The notes beneath the pieces are model-generated. The model was not told the DNA's origin and ran no database searches. It saw only the letters and a program-made list of their open reading frames with translations. A DNA stretch of 64,000 nucleotides from Branchiostoma floridae (lineage: Eukaryota; Chordata; Leptocardii; Amphioxiformes; Branchiostomatidae): assembly GCF_000003815.2 (NCBI RefSeq), contig NC_049979.1, positions 13,984,850-14,048,849 on the forward strand, read 5' to 3'. A program made the position numbers and the translations under genes. This document shows, in pieces, positions 11,601 through 21,540 of the stretch; positions within the stretch are counted from its first letter, which is position 1; each line of letters opens with the position of its first letter.

Positions 11601-14600
11601 TCCTCACAGGATATCTAACAACCTGACATATAGGTAGAAGGTAGCATATGTGTGTGTCATTTAGATTAGGTAAGGATTATAGGGAGAAGCAAATGATGCT
11701 GGGAGGTTTTAAGAACAAAATTCTGCAAAACAAAAGATAATTCAAAGCAGAACATGAACATGTCCATCTACAAATTCTCAATCTCCTGCAGTGAACTTTT
11801 GTTGCGGCAATGTTTAAGCTAGACAGTAGAAATTTCAGGTTGGACCACAAACCAACCAAGGAGGAAACATACCTGCAAGACCAGGTGGTACCACCTGTTG
11901 ATACTGAAGGGGTTCTGGTTCTGCACCAGTTGTTGTGCACCGCTGGACGTCAGGTAGTCAAAAGTCAGCTCGTTGGTCGACACAGTCAAGGAAAAAATGG
12001 TCTCCCCACCACTGTTCTGTTTCTCAATAATGGTCCTGAGGACAAAAATACATTTTCAAGCAGAGCAAATTTTTGAGCATATATCGGTAGCACACTGCAA
12101 TGGCCCACATCCTATTTCTAGCCTGTGTAATATATGATAAACAGTATTTATGCTCAATGCTTGGATGTGTTGAATATAGCAGGGTTCAGGCCTTGCCATT
12201 TAATGCAGTACACTATTGCTGGCTGCTGACCTAGATACTTTAAATATTGGCAACACAACAGGCCAGCTGAAAGTCTTTCAATGGGCTTTGAATGTGAACC
12301 TTTGGTGTACTAAGACTGACCTATTCAAAAATTGTGCTCAGGGACTACCATAGTTTGCCCTTGAAACGCATTTTTGGTAAGAAAAAAGGTGGTTACACCA
12401 GGAGGCAGGAGTGCTTTATGACTTTTAAGTTGACACCATAGAAATTAAAGATTAACCTGGCTCTTACATGCTACTAGTAAATGTAAAAGCAACAAAGTAC
12501 GTCACTACAAACATTAGTTAACTTAGTCAATGTGGACCTGGCACCATTGTGTAGTTCATTAATGTTTGACAGACTTTATCAATAAGGTTTCAGAGCTTCT
12601 ATATAATGCAGTACACTTAGAGAACAAGTAGAAATCTATGGACTGTTTTGAAGAATAGTTGTGCTAGTGTTGATGAACAAAGAGTGGAAACAGCTGGATA
12701 TTCAAATGGCTTAAAGAACTTCAAGTCTGAACCACATAGCTTAAAGGATAGGCAACTTTGTATGCATACTTTAAATTGTTTACTGTTCACTTATGTAAGT
12801 CTGCCTTATGTAATTCTTTCTCCACACAAAGATTACATTTGAAAATGGTCTGCGTGTAAAGATGGTACGTTTGCAAATGTTTTCCTACATTGTCAGTTTA
12901 CATTATAAGGTCAATGTTCACAAGGTATTGTTTGGTCAAGAGAAAAGATGGCACTTTCAGCTTTTTCAATACTGGTGTCAGGAGTGGGATTAGCCATTGA
13001 ACTTACCCTTACCATGCAAACTAATTTATGCAGTCAGTTATACTTGTACCATGAAAGGTGAGGTGTGGGAACGACATACATATACATACATGTAGTAAAT
13101 AGCTTTCAGCAGATGCTTTACTTAATCTATTATGTGATCTTGTTTTTTTTGCTACATCTTTTAAACAAGTATGTCGAAGCTTGAAAATATGTTCAGTGCT
13201 CCATGTATGGGACAGACCAAGGAAAGCAAATTGGACACCTGTACAGTCGGTAACCTTTAAGAAAAGACTTCCCACCCAATCAGGACATTTGATCCCCTCC
13301 AGTAAATGTAATTAGCCATGCAGATTGATTTCCAACAGCCTAAATGTCTCACTCCCAGCTGGAAGTTGTGTTCGTGACAGCCAGCAATTTCCAGCCCCGT
13401 GGGACAGGGTACTTCAGTTTATGGGGGCTTTACCTCTTGAGATGGCGAGGAAAAGACAAGCATGTCCTATGAAAATAAAGCCATGTGTCTACAAGGAGAG
13501 AAGTTGTAAAGCATGACTCTGAGTTGTTTGTTTGAAAGCACAAACATTCAGGAAGGTAACCTAACAATAAAGCAACTGTGAGTCATGTTTGGAATAGTCA
13601 AGAATGCTTTGTTTGAATATGTAACATTACACCAAAGAAAGGCAAAACAAGTAGATAAGTTGTATTGATTGCAAATGTTCAATATTTGAGACAAACCATG
13701 AAGATGCATGCAGAGGAAAAAAAAGAGTAACAACATTCAAAATCCTTTTTTTTTTGGCATGATCATAAATATGACTCTAACTCCGAGTGTGATCAAACTT
13801 GAAAGCAACTAAAACTACGACTACATTAAATGGAGTTTAAATTTCTAATCTGTTTTTGAGAAATATCTATGATGTTGTAGTCAAATATTAGAAGTTGTCA
13901 TGTAGGAAAACAGAAATATGTCAGTATTCAAAAGGTGTGTACATTATTGACCTTCTGTGGCTGAGGTTCTATTGTTAGAATTTACTGGTCCAAAACAAGC
14001 AGTGCCCTCATGATGGGGCCCATAAGGCACATTCTCCCATCAATTATTGAGGGCAATTTCACAGCTGATGGGTCATTTGTGGATTGCCCTGAGACTGACA
14101 AGCATGCTGTCATCAAATTTCCCACTATCCACATGGCTATGGTGGCCACCTAATGACAGAGTATGCAATCATACACAGCTGAAGCCTATCTGGGTAAATC
14201 TGGACATTTAATCCTGTAGCATCATGTTGCCATAGCAACCTTCCTCTGCAGCAGACCATGACACATCAGGCCCCAATCAAGGTACAAGAGAATCCTTTGG
14301 AAAATATGTTATATGCAGGGTGACCTTGTATTTTATTTGTGTATGATGGACAGTTGGTGGGGTCCAGGGTGAGGTTAGTATTAGTAATGCTGATGGGAGA
14401 AAGGTGCGTGTGGGAGAAAGGCGTTACGTTAACTGCCTTCAAAAATGGTGCCCACATGGTGGGTCATGATGAAGGAAACCTCCTAGAGAATAAAAATCTA
14501 TGACTTACCCTGGTCTATTGCTGTCCTGTAGCTTAAGCCAGACACTAAGTGTGAATTCGCCATCCGCTCCGAGCCTGGGTGGGGAGGGGGGCGAGGCGAA

Positions 14601-14984
14601 GCACGGCGAACTGTCCCTGACGATGTACGCGGGGGATCCTGGCTGCGCTCCCGGCCGTACATCGCTAGTGTCCTGGGTGATGCATGCTCCCGGTGCGGTC
14701 AGCAGGTCCGTGGGGGACGGCGTGGCAGTTCTGCTAGGACAGCCCTGTATACAACCGTCCTGTATGGGACAAAACTGTAGCGCAGTGAGACCCATGGGTC
14801 TACAGTGTGAGGAACGTCCCGCGAGCCCGCAAGTTGCCCGCGAAGGGTCCGATGAGATGGGCTTGTTCTTCCCGACATTTTCTAGCCTGGGGAAGAAGCC
14901 CTGTGAAGAGCAGCTCCAGACATGCAGCAATATAAGAACAGGGGCTATCATAGTCCCCCGGGGAAGCCTGAGAGTCCTCCCCAT
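232..14984 (-). CDS. USH2A: Usherin, N-terminal third (gene continues beyond position 1)
   Basis: Multi-exon minus-strand gene. Exons, in transcript order: 14509-14984, 11873-12035, 10798-10933, 10572-10635, 9375-9663, 9040-9224, (gap)-8899, 8386-8483, 8084-8177, 7652-7804, 7150-7320, 6623-6815, 5624-6265, 3574-3763, 3096-3259, 2453-2611, 1860-2023, 984-1311, 619-785, 232-343. Every exon has AG/GT borders and, outside the N gap, codon phase is kept across every junction. About 1,330 codons are visible. Domain order (signal peptide, LamG-like, laminin N-terminal, ten laminin-EGF, fibronectin III) matches the first quarter of vertebrate usherin. From family knowledge, usherin is a very large type I membrane/matrix protein of hair-cell ankle links, the photoreceptor periciliary region and basement membranes. 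The remaining fibronectin III domains, the second LamG pair and the membrane anchor must lie left of position 1. Exon borders are my manual calls. Confidence 0.93.
3096..8177 (-). CDS. USH2A: Usherin exons 9-15: ten laminin-type EGF repeats
   Basis: Exons 8084-8177, 7652-7804, 7150-7320, 6623-6815, 5624-6265, 3574-3763 and 3096-3259 encode exactly ten laminin-EGF modules, the number I recall for vertebrate usherin. Each has the eight-cysteine pattern with motifs such as CQCKTNVEGLLCDTC, GQCTCLANREGRRCDTC and GQCDCKDFVEGDKC. The 642-bp exon 5624-6265 alone carries most of repeats 4-8. The last repeat ends NPFGCSK, as in vertebrates just before the first fibronectin III domain. The intron 3764-5623 between the last two large groups is enlarged by a Penelope-like insertion. 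Confidence 0.92.
4137..4193 (-). ncRNA. Hammerhead-ribozyme-like motif (left arm copy)
   Basis: Minus-strand counterpart of the motif in the right arm, with CTGATGA at 4175-4181. Here the stem II region reads GGTCGGAGTGGTCGGTT, so pairing relies on more G-U wobbles than in the right arm, and GAAAATTTATGG is retained. It is probably weaker than the other copy. Confidence 0.35.
4199..5074 (-). pseudogene. Penelope-like RT (C-terminal part) plus GIY-YIG endonuclease, 5'-truncated
   Basis: An open frame of 291 codons without internal stops. Residues 16-50 (GTLPFLDTL .. YRKPTHTDQYLNF) match the conserved segment just after the reverse-transcriptase catalytic palm of Penelope-like elements. The catalytic palm itself is missing, so this is a truncated copy even though the frame is open. 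The GIY-YIG nuclease starts at GVVYHIRC (about 175-182), followed by YIGETARSLRTR (195-206) and a C-terminal EAIYIR segment (254-259) holding the expected catalytic glutamate. Cysteines at 150, 174, 182 and 191 could form the zinc-binding knuckle typical of the family. The apparent methionine start at 5074 lies at the fold-back junction and is unlikely to be a true start. Confidence 0.85.
5080..5508 (+). repeat. Inverted arm of the Penelope-like element
   Basis: Reverse-complement copy of 4101-4529. In plus-strand frame 5192-5410 it encodes the nuclease C-terminus again (EAIYIRAHQPSLN .. RRLPD), with a stop (TAA) replacing a Glu codon at the start of that stretch and a few substitutions such as Ser to Phe and Cys to Arg. 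The two arms could form a hairpin with a loop of about 550 nt. Confidence 0.85.
5416..5472 (+). ncRNA. Hammerhead-ribozyme-like motif in the Penelope 3' region (right arm)
   Basis: Contains CTGATGA (5428-5434), a stem-loop GGTCGGA-GTG-TTCGGCC, then GAAAATTTATGG. This fits a hammerhead core: CUGAUGA, stem II of 7 bp including wobble pairs, GAA, a minimal AAUU stem III, then U and a putative cleavage point before AUGG. AUGG can pair with UCAU just upstream of CUGAUGA to start stem I. Penelope-like elements are known to carry hammerhead motifs with very short stem III. Activity is unknown and the core may be degenerate. Confidence 0.45.
8386..9663 (-). CDS. USH2A: Usherin exons 5-8: laminin N-terminal (domain VI) region, interrupted by N gap
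   Basis: Exons 9375-9663, 9040-9224, gap-8899 and 8386-8483 encode the laminin N-terminal domain. Landmarks are SSCRCPPSHPRINPL, YCIRNGD, ISLSNGQYE-type text at the exon 5 end, KYVTIRKKK, WEDWQFYAEDC, NCLQFPR, DANVTFSLLSA and FYGLSGITVSG. Vertebrate usherin has roughly 30 more residues between the ..VTFSLL.. and ..QYYT.. segments. These are absent here and must lie in the N run 8750-8849 and its missing flank. The exon cut by the gap therefore has a known 5' end (8899) but an unknown 3' end. From family knowledge, laminin N-terminal domains mediate assembly of short-arm networks. Confidence 0.88.
8750..8849. other. Assembly gap of 100 N inside usherin
   Basis: Exactly 100 N, the conventional length for a gap of unknown size. 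It cuts a coding exon whose right part (8850-8899) encodes a laminin N-terminal segment. The sequence left of the gap (8640-8749) does not continue the protein in any frame, so the rest of the exon and its donor are missing. Confidence 0.97.
9931..10479. mobile_element. Foldback/MITE-like element in a usherin intron
   Basis: Terminal inverted repeats of about 45 bp: 9931-9976 and 10435-10479. They share the core GCAGAGCACTTTRGACTAATG and TTGGACTKAGC with a 3-nt indel near the outer end. The 549-bp element has no coding capacity. Its interior (10080-10435) is an array of short palindromes. It lies 92 bp downstream (plus strand) of nothing coding and 93 bp left of usherin exon 4, so it is intronic. 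I could not identify a clear target-site duplication, so the superfamily is unassigned. Confidence 0.75.
10080..10435. repeat. Degenerate array of AATCTTGAGATT-like palindromes, about 20-bp period
   Basis: About 17 units of the half-palindrome ATCTTGAGAT / ATCTCAAGAT occur at roughly 20-bp spacing, with T-rich or A-rich spacers. Several units match exactly (for example AATCTTGAGATT twice near 10150-10180), and others carry one to three changes. Early units tend to read CTTGAG and later ones CTCAAG, so the array itself tends to fold back on itself. It is confined to the inside of the inverted-repeat element. Confidence 0.8.
10572..12035 (-). CDS. USH2A: Usherin exons 2-4: laminin-G-like domain
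   Basis: Three exons (11873-12035, 10798-10933, 10572-10635) complete the LamG-like (concanavalin-type) domain begun in exon 1. Landmarks shared with vertebrate usherin are IIEKQNSGGETIFSL, RLSIFIDG and QQFVGRLQELWFYNVALTN. Phases are 2/1, 0/0, 1/2 and 2/1 across the junctions, so the reading frame is continuous. The intron after exon 2 (10934-11872) shows no further coding signal. The domain is expected to be extracellular and to mediate matrix contacts. Confidence 0.88.
12036..14508 (-). other. Usherin intron 1, no further feature seen
   Basis: A 2.5-kb AT-rich stretch between exons 1 and 2. Open frames here are short and show no family resemblance. No inverted-repeat transposon or RNA gene was recognised. 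Confidence 0.6.
14509..14984 (-). CDS. USH2A: Usherin exon 1: signal peptide and N-terminal segment
   Basis: The first coding exon encodes 158 codons plus 2 nt and ends at a G|GTAAG donor. A hydrophobic signal peptide (MIAPVLILLHVWSCSS) is followed by QGFFPRLENVG, the same start as mature vertebrate usherin (QGLFPRLENVG). Two in-frame methionines are possible, at 14984 (Met1) and 14951 (Met12). Met12 sits directly before the hydrophobic core and may be the real start. The segment that follows is cysteine-rich (CGLAGRSSHC, FCPIQDGCIQGCP) and enters the LamG-like fold at EFTLSVWLK. The exon is clearly more GC-rich than the neighbouring intron. No minus-strand TATA box is obvious upstream. Confidence 0.9.
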
Positions 14985-17333
14985 GGTGTAGGGTAGTGGA
15001 CCGTTATGTTTTGACGAGAGAGCACGCCATCTTGATTAGGATGAGATGCAGGGGACCGCTATAAAGCAGACACCTGTTCCTCCGCGGCTTGGCGGGAGAA
15101 AGGATTATCCACGCACTGGACTTTCCCTCTCTCAGCTCTCACGCTGGCTTTCCTTATCCCGCTTTCCCTCAGAAACTCGCCACGAAGGCCTTTCCCAGGA
15201 TAAGTACAAACGAAAACAAACTATTGCCAGGACTGTATCCGCATAGGTACTCGTTAAATCCTCCTCGCTCTTCACAAACTTTCTCCCGGTATTCACACCT
15301 GTCTGGATGGAGATGGCAGCTCTGGAAGTTCCCCGAAGCTGTCGTTGATGTTGCTACTCCTAAAACAACGCTGAAGTGGATGATTTTTCCACAGATATCC
15401 AAGAATCTGGCAGCGTTAGTAAGTTTAAACCGTGCTTCTCGGGTTCCTGTGTACCTTTGTGTAATATTTGAGTAGCGCTATTCAAATGCAAATAAATCCA
15501 ACCATGGAAGCCTCGTTCCGGTGCGGGACCCTGTACCGCTATAGCTCTTCTGCTGGATGACGTCCCTCCCTCGTAGTAAAGCAGTGTAGCGCTAATTAAG
15601 TTATTAGGTGTTACATGGCAGTAAAACTCGTGTTACATCCCGTTGTGATGATCGGTACAATTACGCAGTCCATACTCTCACATGTCACATGTGTACATGT
15701 ATCGTCTCTCTTGCGCTTTGTGGGGGCCGATGAAATCAATGATGCGACCTTGCACAGCTTGTGTGGATGTTCAGTCTACTCAGTGATGTTTGTCAAAATG
15801 GCAACAGCAGACGTCCAAATACCTAGATTCTTGACACAGTGGCATTCGTATAGCAGTCAATATTTACCCCCAATAAAACTATCGGTAGTAACGTTTTAAC
15901 ATTACACCTACGCGTCTAGACATCTCAAGTTTTCTTTTTTTTGATGGCGTTTTGTCCAAGGTAACAGTGACGTTATCTACCGCATTTGTGGCAAATATGA
16001 AGGTGACGTCTTCTTTTGCGGTTTCCTTTCACGAAATATAACGTTATGTGTAAAGAAAAACAATCGTCAAGTTGTTATACTTTATTTCACACCGCACACC
16101 GGTGAGGACCATGAGCGTGCATGTGAGATGATTGACTTTACGGGGGAGAATGCCCGTTTACTGGAACAGCAGAATGTGTGACTCAATGGCTTAACAGGTG
16201 GTGGCCCTTGCTGTCGTTACGCGGGGATACGCCCTACTACACCCAAATTGTCAGCTCATCCTTACACCCGTATTCATCCGGAAAATCGTCCCAAAAGATG
16301 AACTGTTACTTCTGTCCAAAGCGTACGAGTGTCGCGTGTTTTCCTCAGCCACACTGGGGGCCAGCTAGCCCATTGTTTGGGCGGATCCTGGTGCAGATCA
16401 AAGTTCACTGCGGTCACGCATTCCTTCCTTCTTAGTGAAGCGAACCTTCACTAAACAAGCAGTATGTTTTGCTACTGTTAAAATCGCTTTCTCTGCGGGG
16501 AGCTATAGCTAGCACTGATGACTCAAGCGCTGACTGTTAGTCACAAGAAATAAACTTTCCATGTCTTTTCTTTTGTTCACGGAAATAAATTACCACCTAA
16601 CTTAATAATCTGCAATAAATGATACACCTGTTACAGACTTTCCGTAATTGTTTTCTAAGTGGTCTACACTGTGCGACAGGAAAGTCCTGCACACGAAAAG
16701 CACGCGTAATTCCTTCGCTGGAATAGACATTTTGAATGTACTTGTTGTGCACAGACGATTGTCGCTTGACAGATTAATAAGCGATTTAAGTACAGAGACA
16801 CAGTGCGTCACACGGAGGCACAGCTGACCTTACTAATATTGACGTTATATTGAAAATATCATATGACAAAGTAGTAAAACTGCCTTTACCATGCACATGA
16901 TACTTGCCACTTAGAAAGTTATAAAGTAAGCTTTAAGATTTATCCGATAACGAATCGCCATACAAATGCATAATAATGCATTCAGAAACTTCCAATTGTG
17001 ACAAGGGTTGATCAGTGATAAAGTTTCTTAAAAGCTGCCTCAAAGTAATAACAGGGATGATTACAGCGACACCCGTCGCCTCAGGTAGAAACTGCAGTGG
17101 CGAAACATTGAGTGCCATGTCTTGGTTGCTGCCAGTACTTACTGTAATCTAAGCAAGGAAGTGTAGGAAAATTTTCGAAAATGAAATAAATGATCTGTGT
17201 CCATACAGGATACAAAGAAAAGCGAAATAGATATGAATATTCACTGGTCAGAAAAAAGATGCAAACTCACAAGACAATGAACGACAACAGACAGCCGTCA
17301 TCAGTCTAAAGGTATGTTGTTTCTGTGAAACAT
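14985..17333. other. Intergenic region between usherin 5' end and sialyltransferase 3' end
   Basis: Holds the usherin 5' UTR and promoter at its left edge. The first few hundred bases upstream of the start are comparatively GC-rich, and a TATAAAG is present only on the plus strand (about 15060). Short open frames on both strands (for example 15089-15475 plus and 16178-16435 plus) have no recognisable domain. I see no other gene. Confidence 0.55.
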
Positions 17334-17339
17334 TTTATT
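17334..17339 (-). terminator. AATAAA polyadenylation signal of the sialyltransferase gene
   Basis: TTTATT on the plus strand is AATAAA on the gene strand, about 120 nt after the stop codon at 17458-17460. No other AATAAA lies between it and the stop. Confidence 0.55.
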
Positions 17340-17457
17340 ACCATATGTAACATTTGTGCTTGATGGCCTTGGAATGCAGGAATTGATAACTATTTTGGAC
17401 AAGCTGACATTGACAACAATAAAGCACAACAAATACATATACAATTAGCACATAAAA

Positions 17458-20228
17458 TTATTTGCCACACTTGTCGATGTGAAGTTTGATTATCCCCTGT
17501 CTATGCAGTTCTACCATTTTGATGAACTCCGATGGCATCTCGTGTGCGAAGGGCGATATAAAGATGGCTGCATAAAAGTAGTGATAGCGGATCTTCTGTC
17601 CCCAGCCGCCGAACGGGAAGGGCCAGAACCCGTACACGTCCACGTGGTCGCACATGGTCAGGGCCGTGGTCACCAGGTACAGGCCTGCAGAGGGGTAGGA
17701 GAGGGGTGCAACTGTTACAGGCAACTGTTACAGGCATTATAGTACTGAATAAAGTTGATAAAACACATTCGTCCCATTGCGACTGTAGTATACGAAAGTT
17801 AGAACGTCGACGGCCCGGAGTAAAGTAGTGGTCAAAGAAATATTAGGTGAATAAGGACAACTGACATCTACATCTTGACGGTTAACTCCTCTGGCATAGT
17901 AATCTCCCAATTTTTGCTACTCTTAAATCAACAAAAAGGTCTAGTGGTGACTGGTCCGATACCTGTTGTTGCTTTTCTCGGAATCCCGTGCTCCAACCAA
18001 TACTGCGTGACGGCCAGGAAGTGCTCTGGGTTCTCGTACAGAACGGTTAAACTGTCGCCTCTCCTTCTCTGTAACTCCTTATACCCAGCTGTGCTGTAGT
18101 CTGATGGAGAGAAAAGAATTACACCATCTATTCATATTGTCTGTCAGCTCTAAGCCAATAGGATTCAGCAACAAGGTTTTGCCAGTAACGTAGAAGATAT
18201 ATTTTTCATATTCGTAAATATGTTGAACGGAAAAGTAGACAAGTGTCATCATGTGTACATGTTTGATTTTGCTTACTTGACGGTTTCTTGATGCAGAGAA
18301 AGCCGCTGTATTGCATGGTATCCCCGATGAACCGCTCCAATTCCTGCTCACTCTCGTCCATGTGACGATATCTGCAATGTATGGGTTAGTGTTGGTTCTG
18401 TACAATGCATGATAAACTAGACTAGACATGATCTAAAATAACGACTGTTCTTGGTGGCTATGTGTTACGTTTAGTTTCATAATATCAAATTAAATCGTTA
18501 TTCTATGAAACTCGCAGGTCATTGTTGTGCTATGATGGGCGCTTTTGTTTTCTCGGTACATAGAAAGAGGGAACGTGCTATCAATTACAAGACAAACTCA
18601 CTTTTTGAGCATAGTCATGGGCGCTGTGGTGAAGTTAGTCTTGACTCCGACCCACGGCATGTACTTCCCTACTGTCAAGGGTGGCAGGTTACATCTAGAG
18701 TTTGGGAACAATAGTCAACAATGTAGACTTAAGTCACTACTGTGTTCGTGCAGAATTCTCAGTTGTTGGGTTCAAATGACTAAAGCTATTTGACATGACC
18801 GCCCAAAGACATTGTTCACATGATGGCGCGGATAATGAAGTTATTAGCAAGAAGCGAGAAGAAGCCGAACATACTCGTACCAATAAGTGTATCTTTTGTC
18901 TGCTATGACCCGTATTTTGATACATGATAGCTGGGTTGAGCAAAAACAAAGGTCTTCATTCATTCATTCCTTCATTACAACAATGGCGATGGAAGCATTT
19001 CAGCAGATACCAATGCTATTTAAGTCATGAAAAACCATATCAACTGCACATTTAGTCAAAAATCAAAAGACATGTGGCTTAGTTATAAAAAAAATTGCTG
19101 CACTTGATATCAGTGGCCGTCAGTATCTACTCATTCGCTAACATTTTATGATTTAAGTCACAAAGATATCTTCTGTTTTTCAGCCTCACCTGAAGACGAA
19201 GTCTGCGGAGTCGATCTCCGCGGCACATTTGCTGTCGCGAAGAATCCCGCCGTTCCCAACCACAGCACAGCGCCCGTACCGCTTTTCAGAGAACGGAGAC
19301 TTCTGCACACACGCATACACATATACAGATACTATTCAATGATTGCTTTATGATATTCAATATGGCGTTCCGAGTACGCAACTTAATGGATGACAGAGGA
19401 AGCTTCGTAAGTTCGTTGATATTGAAGTCAACACAGAAATTAAAAGTTTTATGCGTGCATCACTTTGCAGAATCGTTCATACAGCGATACATGATTCTAA
19501 TGGATTAGCGAGACTAAGTGGTTCACCTTAGGAAAGGTCCTGTGGTACTCGGGACTGATGTACTCGGTGAGGTTGGGGAAGGCACTAGGGATGTACTGGT
19601 CTGGCTCCGTGTTCTCTTGTGTCAGGACGGCCATGCGTCGTGCGGAGCAGCACTTCTCCAGTTCGGCTCTATAACACATCGATGCACAATCATATGTACC
19701 TGTTAGTGCTATTAAAGCAATTTCTTCGTGCAAACGTAAACACAGTTAACACATACGTTACTCAGATGTGTGTGCTTTCGGGGGTCTATTAGCCTAAAAT
19801 CGCACTGGTGTTTGCTATCTAAATTCATAATGGATGAAAGTACGAATTACGCACTGCATTCTTCTCAGATTGTCTGGCTGTGGTTGCCATGGTGAAGAAA
19901 ACGCCTCCTGAAGTTCCGTCAGGTTGACGGTAAAGTTCACACTTAATATTGGTGACGTCACAGGAAGCGTTCCCCACTTCCCCGTGGTCCTGTTCTTGTA
20001 GATGTAGACAGCGCTGCCGTTAACCAGGAGATTGTCGTCCAGTGGTAAGTCGGCATTACGTGGCTGTTTTCCCTTTTCTCCTATTGTAAGAGCAGCTTTA
20101 GGTACATATACATACTCTGCAGAGGAAAGGGCATTGGAAAAGTTTCTGCCTGTCCAAATCACCAGTATTGCCGCCATGACAAGAAGCAGCACCGTCCCGC
20201 ACCGCCGCTTCGTCACTCGTAGCGCCAT
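17458..20228 (-). CDS. ST8SIA: Alpha-2,8-sialyltransferase (ST8Sia family, GT29), complete
   Basis: Seven exons: 19855-20228, 19527-19668, 19190-19302, 18602-18694, 18277-18371, 17963-18100, 17458-17684. Phases fit at every junction and give 393 aa, a normal length. Residues 11-27 ([15 protein letters not shown]) are a single N-terminal signal anchor, so this is a type II Golgi enzyme with luminal catalytic domain. Sialylmotif L runs from Cys184 ([15 protein letters not shown]) through DFVFRCNL. Motif S is [14 protein letters not shown] followed by YGFWPF (about 317-341). Motif III is HYFY (353-356), and motif VS is H366-EMPS-E371. GFWPF and the conserved C-terminal Cys391 are typical of ST8Sia enzymes. 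Motif III lacks the usual YDN ending (HYFYAA here). From family knowledge, it transfers sialic acid from CMP-sialic acid in alpha-2,8 linkage to sialylated glycolipid or glycoprotein; the exact acceptor cannot be read. The exon 1 donor is GTGCGT, a slightly unusual site chosen because it keeps frame. Confidence 0.9.
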
Positions 20229-20977
20229 AGGAGACCTTAGAAGAACAAGATGAACAGGTATTCATGTAAATAATTATAGGTAGTAAAGGGAAGACTGGAA
20301 ACCAATTCAAAGTATAATACTTGATACATTTTTTTCATGTTTGGGCCCACAGTAGGATTGGTACGAGTATTGCCATATTGGCTCTGTCCCCCATTGTGTA
20401 TAAATGATGGGGTCACGACTATCATAGATTAGTCACGCGACTTTCCTTAAATGAAATGCAATTAACAGAAGAAATGATCAGTCGTTACATACAGTCACAT
20501 CACACTGATGACGAACACTGTCTTGATCAGAGGCATTTGTCAAACAATTGCAGGACACACCAGTTTACTCTCTTGCGACCACTTCTGTTGCCTATGGGGT
20601 ATGTAATACGCAAACGGAAGTGAAATATCATGTCTATATTCTCTGACCTGTTTTCTTTGCGGTACATAGGAGGGTCTGTTGTTCAGGTCATTGAAACATT
20701 GGTGTCGGTAGACATGTCATGGACCCTTGTCTTCAGCTGTGTGTATGTACACGAAGGTAATATCATTTGGTGCATGAAAACACCGACCCTTCTGGACCGG
20801 ACTACATGAACATACAGCACAGTAAATCTCTAGAACAAAACACAGTTAGTTATCAGGTCGACGTGTCCCAACAATTATGTACAAAGATCCATTTGTGTAC
20901 ATGCCTTCACATTTGTGTATGTTTGACTCTTATACTACCGTGCAAATCGCAGACAGCGGCCTATGTTTTAGGTGGGT

Positions 20978-21015
20978 GGGTGCAAGGAAGTTGGTGCTCC
21001 AACTTCCTTGCACCC
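20978..21015. repeat. Perfect 17-bp inverted repeat with 4-nt loop
   Basis: GGGTGCAAGGAAGTTGG, loop TGCT, then its exact reverse complement. This is a strong hairpin with no mismatches. The stem is too short for a typical microRNA precursor and pairing does not extend outward. Confidence 0.85.
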
Positions 21016-21520
21016 ATGGGTGTTACTCACCTTAATTAAAACCCACTGCAATAAAGGTGTTGTGTTTAATCCAGGATCAGGATCATCTGACTTAGACGAG
21101 CGAAGTCGAAACAGCACATAAACCTTTGGTGACATCCAATCTACTGATTTTTCGTCCACATGAACTGAAACTTGACATTTTGGACTTGAAATCGCGCATC
21201 AAAACAAAAGGTGTGACTGTCGGAGTAAAGACTTGGGTCAGCCTTTCTGCGCGGAGCCACACTTGTCCGACCGGTCCGAGCAGCGCTGTTGGGGAGCGTC
21301 TCAGATGTTCATTTTGTTCATTATTCATAAGCATTGGCATGGAATATGATATCAGCTTGAACAGACTCGAGACAGCTACTACTGTACTAGCTCAGCATCA
21401 ATTGCAATGCAAAGAAAAAGAACGGCAATTTTCTCAGGATCAAGTAGGAGTTCCTGTCGGACAGATGTCCCATGTGAAGTTGATACAATTGCAGTTTCTT
21501 ACAAGCGGAAAACGCACGAG

Positions 21521-21540
21521 CAAGGAGCTTTAGCTCCTTG
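21521..21540. repeat. Short palindrome CAAGGAGCT-TT-AGCTCCTTG
   Basis: A 9-bp perfect stem with a 2-nt centre at the end of a locally GC-richer block (about 21200-21540). It may mark the end of an old repeat copy. Confidence 0.6.

Noticed and set aside
14500-14991. 163-codon plus-strand open frame over usherin exon 1
   Set aside because: It is the antisense of a clear signal-peptide exon; high GC keeps the opposite strand open. No domain is visible.
16178-16435. 85-codon plus-strand open frame in the intergenic region
   Set aside because: No domain, no splice partner and no codon pattern; likely chance in GC-richer DNA.
21126-21533. 135-codon plus-strand open frame
   Set aside because: It has no recognisable domain and ends at a palindrome typical of repeat ends, and a minus frame overlaps it. 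It could be a decayed repeat, but not a supportable gene.
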